DNA from: DAOVRL01 sp964459805
Lineage (GTDB): Bacteria > Planctomycetota > Phycisphaerae > Sedimentisphaerales > Anaerobacaceae
DNA length: 8,696 nucleotides
Direction: 5' to 3'
Assembly (NCBI GenBank): GCA_964459805.1
Contig: CAYWOD010000154.1
Location: 1 to 8,696, forward strand
Of this stretch, positions 1 through 5,194 are shown piece by piece; the first letter of the stretch is position 1, and every line of letters starts with the position of its first letter. A program made the position numbers and the translations under genes. Under the pieces are notes generated by a model. The model searched no databases, was not told the DNA's origin, and saw only the letters and a list, made by a program, of their open reading frames with translations.

Positions 1-382
1 GCGGTAATGTCTTAGGAAGCCCTAAGGGCAGTCCTGCACCAAGGAAAAGTACATTTGCCCCTTCATCCACAGAACACTGGACAAGGTCATCGAAATCTGA
101 AAGGGCCACCATTACATTTACGCCAATAAGACCGCTCGTCTTAGCTTTCGCCTTTCTTATTTCTTCCCGCAAGGCCCTTTTGTTCGCATCCTTCGGATTT
201 GCGTCCCAATCGGGTTCGAACTGACCAATTCCAGGGGTTGCAATAACTCCAATACCGCCGGCATTTGCAACCGCAGAAGTCAAACCTGATAGTGAGATTC
301 CGACCCCCATTCCTCCCTGTACAATTGGTATCTCGGCTTCCAAAGCTCCTATTCGCAGTGTTGGCATCTTGTTAAGATTCAT
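1..382 (-). CDS. Nitronate monooxygenase-like FMN-dependent protein, N-terminal part (cut by window edge)
   Basis: The minus strand reads open from an ATG at 382 to the left edge, giving 127 residues of a longer protein. The start is MNLNKMPTLRIG, with an AAGGAG Shine-Dalgarno at 394-399, 11 nt upstream. Visible motifs fit the 2-nitropropane dioxygenase/nitronate monooxygenase TIM-barrel family, which includes FabK-like enoyl-ACP reductases: QGGMGVGIS (residues 22-30), ANAGGIGVIA (39-48), GVNVMVA (87-93) and GAGLP (115-119). These are the first beta strands and glycine-rich loops of the flavin barrel. Residues 55-83 form a charged helical insert, seen in anaerobe homologues. Known members oxidise alkyl nitronates or reduce enoyl-ACP using FMN. 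The catalytic His and phosphate-binding loop lie outside the window, so the activity cannot be decided. Family assignment is firm; the exact function is not. Confidence 0.85.
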   Translation of the reverse strand, partial: MNLNKMPTLRIGALEAEIPIVQGGMGVGISLSGLTSAVANAGGIGVIATPGIGQFEPDWDANPKDANKRALREEIRKAKAKTSGLIGVNVMVALSDFDDLVQCSVDEGANVLFLGAGLPLGLPKTLP

Positions 383-485
383 ATATTGTTGCGCTCCTTC
401 GGCCACTTATGCTATTATCTTGGTTTCCTGTGTCTTGCAGAGAGCCGAAAACCCGGATTTGCTCACAGTCACACTATAGTGCTCT

Positions 486-514
486 TGATTGAAAAATCCC
501 GTATTTTTCAATCA
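486..514. repeat. Perfect 12-bp inverted repeat, 5-nt loop
   Basis: TGATTGAAAAAT (486-497) and its exact complement ATTTTTCAATCA (503-514) flank the loop CCCGT. No run of T follows the stem on either strand, so it is not an ordinary intrinsic terminator. It lies 32 nt before the transposase remnant and about 100 nt upstream of the gene at 1-382. It could be a subterminal end of the decayed IS or an operator for the minus-strand gene. A second perfect palindrome, CACTATAGTG, sits close by at 474-483. Confidence 0.7.
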
Positions 515-545
515 GAAAGCACCTTGTGTTTGACAAACAGTGTAT

Positions 546-635
546 ATGAAGGATTATACGTTGTCAAAAGAAATAATCGCTGAAGTGGAAAAACTTCATC
601 GTTCCCTGCCTGATAAACGTCACGCCGACAGCTAA
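546..635 (+). pseudogene. IS630-family transposase, N-terminal remnant (29 codons)
   Basis: An ATG at 546 opens 29 codons ending in TAA at 633. The translation begins MKDYTLSKEIIAEVEKLHRS and ends PDKRHADS. The pattern of a helix followed by LHRS..DKRHAD resembles the N-terminal helix-turn-helix lead-in of IS630-type (DDE, HTH_29/DDE_3) transposases, where DKR.ADRIKA commonly continues into the recognition helix. Here the similarity stops at about 629-632 and no remaining transposase is found downstream, so this is a 5' fragment. A TTGACA hexamer lies at 530-535. The recognition is from family pattern memory on a short stretch, hence moderate confidence. Confidence 0.45.
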
Positions 636-677
636 TACTATGGCCCCGACGGACATCCCCACTATGATCTTTTTCAT
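564..677 (-). CDS. Small ORF (37 aa) with one N-terminal membrane segment, probably truncated
   Basis: On the minus strand an ATG at 677 is preceded by a good Shine-Dalgarno, AGAGGTG, about 7 nt upstream. It reads MKKIIVGMSVGAIVLAVGV and then FIRQGTMKFFHFSDYFF before TGA at 564-566. The first 20 residues look like a signal anchor or signal peptide: a lysine pair, then a hydrophobic run. The last half is the antisense of the transposase fragment at 546-635. The simplest reading is that a gene for an exported protein was cut just after its signal sequence by an insertion, leaving an accidental 37-residue reading frame. It lies downstream of the minus-strand promoter candidate at 813-841. Whether any peptide is made is unknown. 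Confidence 0.3.
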   Translation of the reverse strand: MKKIIVGMSVGAIVLAVGVTFIRQGTMKFFHFSDYFF

Positions 678-812
678 AGTCCCACCTCTATCTAAAGTTA
701 TTCCTACGCCACAGGTAGCTCACACCCGCAGATAAACGCCCTCGTAATGCCCCCGTATATACAGAACAGGCGCTTCTGCTGAATCTTCCTGATGTCCGCC
801 ATACAAACTACC

Positions 813-841
813 ATTATACAATCAATTCGCCCGATAATCAA
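813..841 (-). promoter_or_regulatory. Candidate sigma-70 promoter, minus strand
   Basis: Read on the minus strand, TTGATT (836-841) and a perfect TATAAT (813-818) are separated by exactly 17 nt. Transcription would start near 806 and run left toward the small ORF whose ATG is at 677, leaving a leader of about 130 nt. It is divergent from the plus-strand promoter candidate at 888-916. Confidence 0.45.
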
Positions 842-887
842 GAAAAAAGCCGGAACCTCTCCACTAAACTCGCTCTATATTTTCAGA

Positions 888-916
888 TTCCTTCCTTCTG
901 TTGTCTATACTATAAT
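888..916 (+). promoter_or_regulatory. Candidate promoter for the nucleotidyltransferase-kinase-symporter cluster
   Basis: A perfect TATAAT lies at 911-916. With 17-nt spacing the -35 position is TTCCTT (888-893), which matches poorly, so activator dependence or another sigma factor is possible. The predicted start at about 922-923 coincides with the first base of the strong hairpin at 923-964, which supports a transcript beginning here. No other credible promoter is visible before the first gene of the cluster at 1125. Confidence 0.35.
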
Positions 917-922
917 CACTAT

Positions 923-1090
923 CCGCCGCAGAGTCTGCCCGGATGCCGGCAGCCTTAGCGGCGGGCTGTCGTGGGCCGGGTTGTAGTGTGTTCGGGCCTG
1001 GTTCCAGGGGTCTTGCCGAGGGCACAGACGATGAGCGCAGCAACGTTGCCCGGGGCGGGACGTGATGCCGGGGCGAGTGAAGCTCGTTTT
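923..1090 (+). other. GC-rich, hairpin-rich leader or unidentified structured RNA
   Basis: This stretch between the promoter candidate and the first gene of the cluster is more GC-rich than the AT-rich DNA just upstream and contains no credible coding frame. It holds several compact hairpins. The first has an outer stem CCGCCGC (923-929) with GCGGCGG (958-964) and an inner stem CTGCC (935-939) with GGCAG (948-952). Next is CCTG/CAGG with a GTTC loop (997-1008). The third pairs GTCT (1010-1013) with AGAC (1026-1029) and GCC with GGC inside. Then comes the palindrome GCAACGTTGC (1039-1048). The last, CGAG/CTCG (1074-1086), is followed by TTTT, a weak terminator-like end. I do not recognise it as 6S RNA, RNase P, tmRNA, SRP RNA or a riboswitch class. 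It may be a cis-regulatory leader with attenuation before the ATG at 1125, or a separate small RNA. Confidence 0.3.
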
Positions 1091-1124
1091 CTAAAGAACA
1101 GTGGTGAGCCAACGAGGATTTTGA

Positions 1125-2036
1125 ATGAAGCCGACTTTATTGATTTTGGCGGCAGGTTTGGGTGCTCGCTACGGCGGCCTTAAGCAAATCGATCCGATAG
1201 GTCCGAACGGTGAAATAATCATCGATTATTCCATGTATGACGCCATAAACGCCGGATTTGGCAAGGTCGTTTTCGTTATTCGACACTATTTTGAAAGTGC
1301 TTTCAGAGAAAAGATCGGCAGCAAGTTCGACAAGCTTGTGGAAACGGCCTACGCACACCAGGAGTTAGATGCATGGCTTGATGGCGTCGAACCACCGAAA
1401 GATCGCGACAAACCCTGGGGCACCGGGCACGGCGTGCTCGTTGCCGCCGATGTAGTCGGCGAGCCTTTTGCCGTGGTTAATGCCGATGACTACTACGGGC
1501 CCGGCTCGTTTAAGACAATGGCCCGATTTCTCACCGACAAAGACCTCTCCTGCGACGATTACGCGATGGTCGGTTATACGCTCAGCGATACCCTAAGCGA
1601 ATACGGACCTGTATCCAGAGGGGTGTGTCAGTGTGATGGACAGATGTTCCTAAGGAGAGTTGTTGAGCGCAAGAAGGTCGAAAACACTGCGACCGGCGTC
1701 CGCTATTTTGATGATGACGGGAGCGAGCATCTTCTGACCGGCGACGAAATCGTTTCGATGAATCTGTGGGGATTTCAGCCATCGGTCTTTAATCATCTCA
1801 AATCGCACTTCAGGCGATTTCTCAAGGAGCGGGGCAGCGAAAAGAGTTCGGAGCTATTCATACCTACTGTGGTAGATGAGCTCGTAGAAAAAGGAAAAGC
1901 CACAGTGAAAGTCCTGCGCACAAATGACAAATGGTTCGGAGTTACTTATCGTCGTGATGCGGCCACAACGGCAAGATGTATTCGTCAACTGATAGACCGG
2001 GGTCTTTATCCGGCGAACCTTTGGGAGCAATCGTGA
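1125..2036 (+). CDS. Sugar-phosphate nucleotidyltransferase (NTP_transferase family)
   Basis: This 303-residue cytoplasmic protein belongs to the nucleotidyltransferase superfamily that makes NDP-sugars from NTP and sugar-1-phosphate. The signature loop LAAGLGARYGGLKQ (residues 8-21) carries the G-x-G-x-R and the downstream Lys that bind the NTP phosphates. PWGTGH (97-102) fits the base-contacting segment, and NADDYYG (119-125) holds the metal-binding Asp residues. SMNLWGF (211-217) and WFGVTY (270-275) are further conserved-looking blocks. There is no left-handed beta-helix acyltransferase domain, so it is not a bifunctional GlmU. The ATG has a GAGG Shine-Dalgarno at 1114-1117, 7 nt away. 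The stop overlaps the GTG of the kinase gene (GTGA), implying translational coupling. By context I infer that it converts a hexosamine- or hexose-1-phosphate from the kinase to a nucleotide sugar. The preferred nucleotide, UTP or other, cannot be read from sequence. Confidence 0.9.
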   Translation: MKPTLLILAAGLGARYGGLKQIDPIGPNGEIIIDYSMYDAINAGFGKVVFVIRHYFESAFREKIGSKFDKLVETAYAHQELDAWLDGVEPPKDRDKPWGTGHGVLVAADVVGEPFAVVNADDYYGPGSFKTMARFLTDKDLSCDDYAMVGYTLSDTLSEYGPVSRGVCQCDGQMFLRRVVERKKVENTATGVRYFDDDGSEHLLTGDEIVSMNLWGFQPSVFNHLKSHFRRFLKERGSEKSSELFIPTVVDELVEKGKATVKVLRTNDKWFGVTYRRDAATTARCIRQLIDRGLYPANLWEQS

Positions 2037-3142
2037 ACCGCGAGATCAAGTCAATAGCAAAACATTTTTGTATTTGCGGCCGGTTAACTGAAATAAGGCC
2101 TCTGCCGCACGGCCACATCAACGACACGTACGCTCTGACCACCAAGAAGAACAAACATACTGTCCGATACATACTGCAACGAATAAATCATACTGTCTTC
2201 AAAGACCCTCGGTCGCTGATGGAAAACATTACCCGTGTTACCAGGCACATAGGCAGCCGGATGCAGAAAATTGATCCGGACCGGGCAGCTCGCCAGTTGA
2301 CCGTTATCGACAGTGATGATGACACGTGCTTTCACAAAGACGCTCAGGGCAACTTTTGGCGCGTGTACAATTTCATAGAGGACGCTGTTACATACGATAC
2401 CGTTGACTCTGTCGAGCCAGCGTATGAGGCGGCGCGAATGTTCGGCTGGTTCCAGAAGATGCTGATTGACCTTCCGGGGCCGGCTCTGCACGAGACTATT
2501 CGTGACTTCCACAACACGCCCAAGCGCTTTGAGACCTTCCAGCGGGTCCTTAAAGACGATGCGTGCAACCGCGCTAAGAATGCAAAATCCGAAATTGACT
2601 TCGTGTTTGACAACGCGGGCATCTGTGAGGTCTTGCTGAATTTGGCGGCCAAGGGTGAAATCCCCGTTCGCATTACGCACAACGACGCTAAAATCAACAA
2701 CGTGATGCTGGACGAAAGTACAAACGAGGGCGTGTGCGTGATTGATTTGGACACCGTTATGCCGGGCCTGTCGATCTACGATTTCGGCGATATGGTCCGC
2801 ACTTCGGCTACCTTTGCCGACGAAGACGAACGTGATTTGTCAAAAGTCGCGATAAGCCTGCCGATGTTTGAAGCGCTCGTTCGCGGCTATGCCGAGCAGG
2901 CCGGAGATTTCCTCCTGCCTGCTGAGAAAGAGCGCTTAGTCTTTGCTGCGAAGCTAATCACCTTTGAACAGCTCATCAGGTTTCTTACCGACTATCTGGC
3001 GGGTGACGTCTATTACAAGATTCACCGCGAAGGACACAATCTCGACCGCAGCCGGACGCAGATGAAACTTCTCCAGTCGATTATCAAACAGCAAAGCGCT
3101 ATGCACGAAGTGACCGAAAGGGTCTTTCAACGGGTCGATTGA
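2033..3142 (+). CDS. nahK: NahK-like N-acetylhexosamine 1-kinase (aminoglycoside-phosphotransferase fold)
   Basis: The protein closely resembles bifidobacterial NahK/LnpB (about 359 residues), which phosphorylates GlcNAc or GalNAc at C1 with ATP. Numbered from GTG 2033 (369 residues): GHIND (27-31) is the nucleotide-loop region, YILQRIN follows at 46-52, and FWRVYNFIE at 109-117. ITHNDAKINNVM (214-225) is the Brenner-type catalytic loop with Asp218 as base, matching THND in NahK. IDLDT (237-241) holds the metal ligand, and HNLDRSRTQMKLLQ (335-348) is the C-terminal signature. An in-frame ATG at 1976 would overlap the previous gene by 61 nt. I prefer GTG 2033 because it gives a GTGA overlap, has GGGAG at 2023-2027, and fits the family length. 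It is cytoplasmic and coupled to the upstream nucleotidyltransferase, an anomeric kinase-pyrophosphorylase pair for sugar salvage. The exact sugar is inferred from homology. Confidence 0.85.
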   Translation: MNREIKSIAKHFCICGRLTEIRPLPHGHINDTYALTTKKNKHTVRYILQRINHTVFKDPRSLMENITRVTRHIGSRMQKIDPDRAARQLTVIDSDDDTCFHKDAQGNFWRVYNFIEDAVTYDTVDSVEPAYEAARMFGWFQKMLIDLPGPALHETIRDFHNTPKRFETFQRVLKDDACNRAKNAKSEIDFVFDNAGICEVLLNLAAKGEIPVRITHNDAKINNVMLDESTNEGVCVIDLDTVMPGLSIYDFGDMVRTSATFADEDERDLSKVAISLPMFEALVRGYAEQAGDFLLPAEKERLVFAAKLITFEQLIRFLTDYLAGDVYYKIHREGHNLDRSRTQMKLLQSIIKQQSAMHEVTERVFQRVD

Positions 3143-3164
3143 TGTAGAATGTGAGGTGATAATT

Positions 3165-3329
3165 ATGAGAGCTTTTCTGAGAAATTTCAATATCGTTCCG
3201 CTTTTCATTGTGGTGCTTGTGCTTGCCAATGCGAGCAGAACAAGTACCGAGAACTCTGCAAAGAAGCACTCTCGATGTCAAAATGAACATCTTTGTCCAG
3301 GAAATAACGAGGCAACACTATGGACTTAA
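3165..3329 (+). CDS. Small exported or membrane peptide (54 aa), unknown function
   Basis: An ATG at 3165 has a strong Shine-Dalgarno, GAGGTG (3153-3158), 6 nt away. The frame runs to TAA at 3327-3329, overlapping the symporter start (3320) by 10 nt. The N-terminus MRAFLRNF carries two Arg, followed by a hydrophobic core NIVPLFIVVLVLANA (residues 9-23). ANA just before Ser24 fits a signal peptidase I site, leaving a mature chain of about 31 residues that is basic and polar with two Cys (38 and 44) six residues apart. Uncleaved, it would be a single-span membrane peptide. I do not recognise the family. The ribosome-binding site and overlap argue that it is translated and coupled to the transporter. 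Possible roles are a symporter accessory peptide or a short leader whose translation opens the symporter start; the second would not need a conserved peptide sequence. Confidence 0.55.
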   Translation: MRAFLRNFNIVPLFIVVLVLANASRTSTENSAKKHSRCQNEHLCPGNNEATLWT

Positions 3330-4978
3330 GCTCTCTTGGAATCCAGACCAATTTTAGCACTTTAGACTGGTGCATCGTCGTAGGTTATCTGGTTGTCATT
3401 GTAGCTGTCGGCGTTTATGTAAAACGATACATCACTAACGTTACCGATTTCATCGTAGCGGGGCGAGGCTTGAAGACTTTCCTGGCCGTTGCCACCATGA
3501 TCGGAACCGAGTTAGGGCTGGTCACGGTGATGTACTCGTCTCAAAAGGGCTTTACCGGCGGCTTCGCCGCCTTCCACATCGCCCTGGCCGCTGCCATCGT
3601 GACTTTGGTCGTGGGGCTGACCGGGTTCATTGTCGTACCGCTGCGCCGGTTGAAGGTAATGACCATACCTGAATTCTACGAGAAACGCTTCGGACGCGGC
3701 GTACGCATTCTCGGTGGAATCATATTGGCATTCTCAGGGATACTCAATATGGGAATGTTCCTCAAGGCCGGCTCACTCTTCGTAATGGGCATAACCGGTA
3801 TGACCAAAACTGCTCACCTCAATATCATAATGACTGCTTTATTGGCGATGGTGCTGCTCTACACCTCGCTGGGAGGGATGGTCTCGATAGTGGTTCTCGA
3901 CTATATCCAGTTCGTGGTTTTATCATTCGGTCTTTTGGTCGCGAGTCTGTTGTCGATCAAGTACTTAGGCTGGAGCAACATTATTGAAACGGTGTCTCAA
4001 ATCAAAGGCCGGGCGGGTTTTGATCCGTTTGACAGCGAAGGCTTCGGCATGCCCTACGTTGTGTGGATGTTCTTCTTAGGGCTGGTCAGTTGCGCGGTTT
4101 GGCAGACGGCGGTGATTCGTGCCTGTTCGGCCGAGAACACACGCACCGTCAAGAAAATCTACACCTGGGCCTCTATCGGGTTTCTCATGCGATTTCTTCT
4201 GCCGTATTTCCTGGGAATTTGTGCTTTTGTCTATATCACCCAGCCTGAGCAGGAGACCCTCAAGAACATCTTTATCCCCGCAGGCGGCCCCGCTGATTCA
4301 CAGGTGACTTTGATGGCGATGCCCGTTTTCTTGAGTCAAATCCTTCCTGCCGGGTTTATAGGTATTATCTCAGCCGGCATGTTGGCCGCGTTTATGTCCA
4401 CCCACGACAGTTATCTGCTGTGCTGGAGCTCGGTGCTCGCCCAGGACGTCGTGGCGCCCTGCTTCAAGAAACCCTTGTCATCACGAGTCCGCTTATTGCT
4501 GGTGAGGATTTTTATCCCATCCATCGGGATTTTTATTCTGGTCTGGGGATTATGGTATCCGCTGGGGCAGGATTTATGGGATTATATGGCGATTTCCGGG
4601 GCCATCTACTTCACGGGGGCCATCGCCTTGTTGGTCTTTGGGCTCTACTGGAAGCGGGCAAGCAAAGTCGGGGCCTACTCGGCCCTGATCTGCGGCTTTC
4701 TCGCTGTTATCGGTTTGGCGCCTGTCCAAAACAGGCTCGGATTCCTGTTGAACCCGGTGAAGCTGCGCTTCGGGTTTACAAAGGAAATCCTCATAGAAAA
4801 GCTTACTGAAGAGATGGTTCTTGTCGTTCCCCTTGAAGAGATTACCACAGAGACTGCCTTGATCTATGACAAGATTGGAAGTGAGATCGTGGGGCTTGTT
4901 GTCATAGCACTTGCAATATCGGCAATGATAGTCGGCTCTCTGCTGTTTCCCCAGGGCCGCACCTCTTCTAAAGCGTAA
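3320..4978 (+). CDS. Sodium:solute symporter (SSS family)
   Basis: This 552-residue inner-membrane protein has about 13 hydrophobic spans, the first at residues 17-34 and the last at 520-543. It belongs to the LeuT-fold SSS family (PF00474), which couples substrate uptake to Na+. Supporting blocks are VAGRGL (46-51), GTELGLVTVMYSSQKGF (62-78) around TM1-TM2, TIPEFYEKRFG (115-125) after TM3, and GFIGIISAGMLAAFMSTHDS (345-364). The MST stretch of that last block corresponds to the Ser pair of the Na2 sodium site in vSGLT. A hydrophilic segment at 478-517, rich in Glu and Lys, precedes the last span and is longer than a simple loop. The ATG has GAGG at 3309-3312. Small membrane-protein genes lie on both sides. 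The neighbouring anomeric kinase makes a sugar, perhaps GlcNAc, GalNAc or a disaccharide, the most likely cargo. Specificity cannot be read from sequence. Confidence 0.9.
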   Translation: MDLSSLGIQTNFSTLDWCIVVGYLVVIVAVGVYVKRYITNVTDFIVAGRGLKTFLAVATMIGTELGLVTVMYSSQKGFTGGFAAFHIALAAAIVTLVVGLTGFIVVPLRRLKVMTIPEFYEKRFGRGVRILGGIILAFSGILNMGMFLKAGSLFVMGITGMTKTAHLNIIMTALLAMVLLYTSLGGMVSIVVLDYIQFVVLSFGLLVASLLSIKYLGWSNIIETVSQIKGRAGFDPFDSEGFGMPYVVWMFFLGLVSCAVWQTAVIRACSAENTRTVKKIYTWASIGFLMRFLLPYFLGICAFVYITQPEQETLKNIFIPAGGPADSQVTLMAMPVFLSQILPAGFIGIISAGMLAAFMSTHDSYLLCWSSVLAQDVVAPCFKKPLSSRVRLLLVRIFIPSIGIFILVWGLWYPLGQDLWDYMAISGAIYFTGAIALLVFGLYWKRASKVGAYSALICGFLAVIGLAPVQNRLGFLLNPVKLRFGFTKEILIEKLTEEMVLVVPLEEITTETALIYDKIGSEIVGLVVIALAISAMIVGSLLFPQGRTSSKA

Positions 4979-4991
4979 GGAGTAATGAGAT

Positions 4992-5165
4992 ATGAATTTT
5001 TGGATATACTTCTGGACCGGGTTTTTCCTTGCGAGCCTTGTTCTTTTTGCAGGGCTTGCGGTGGTCGTGACAATTGGAGGCTTCTTCAACATTCGCTCGC
5101 TTTTCAAAAGCCTTACAGAGCGTTCTGAACAGTCGGAGGAAGGTCCCCGCAAGGAAGATGGTTGA
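4992..5165 (+). CDS. Small single-span membrane protein, putative symporter accessory subunit (57 aa)
   Basis: An ATG at 4992 follows the symporter stop by 13 nt, with AAGGAG (4977-4982) overlapping that stop and 9 nt from the start. The protein begins MNFWIYFWTG, has one hydrophobic helix at about residues 8-29 ending in VTIGGFFNIRSLFKSL, and finishes with a charged tail rich in Glu and Lys (43-57). An aromatic N-terminus, one span and the TIGG..-I-R-x-L-F motif at the membrane exit match the short proteins often encoded directly after SSS genes in planctomycetes and relatives, recalled as symporter small accessory proteins. I infer a stabilising or regulatory partner of the symporter, by analogy with small subunits of NSS transporters. 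The biochemical role is not established here. Confidence 0.7.
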   Translation: MNFWIYFWTGFFLASLVLFAGLAVVVTIGGFFNIRSLFKSLTERSEQSEEGPRKEDG

Positions 5166-5194
5166 AGGTGATAAAGCATTAGCACGACCTAATC

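Noticed and set aside
386..583. 65-codon plus-strand frame across the inverted repeat
   Set aside because: It reads through the 12-bp palindrome and the transposase start in another frame, has no ribosome-binding site and no domain.
704..802. 32-codon minus-strand frame starting MADIRKIQQKRL
   Set aside because: Its ATG would be about 4 nt from the predicted transcript start with no ribosome-binding site, and I recognise nothing in it. A leaderless mini-gene is not excluded.
864..1183. Open frames on both strands in the GC-rich leader
   Set aside because: They overlap a hairpin-rich region and the start of the nucleotidyltransferase, and show low-complexity Arg/Pro/Ala composition without family similarity.
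1976..2032. Upstream ATG start for the kinase
   Set aside because: It would add 19 residues with no family similarity and overlap the previous gene by 61 nt; the GTG at 2033 has a ribosome-binding site and a GTGA overlap.
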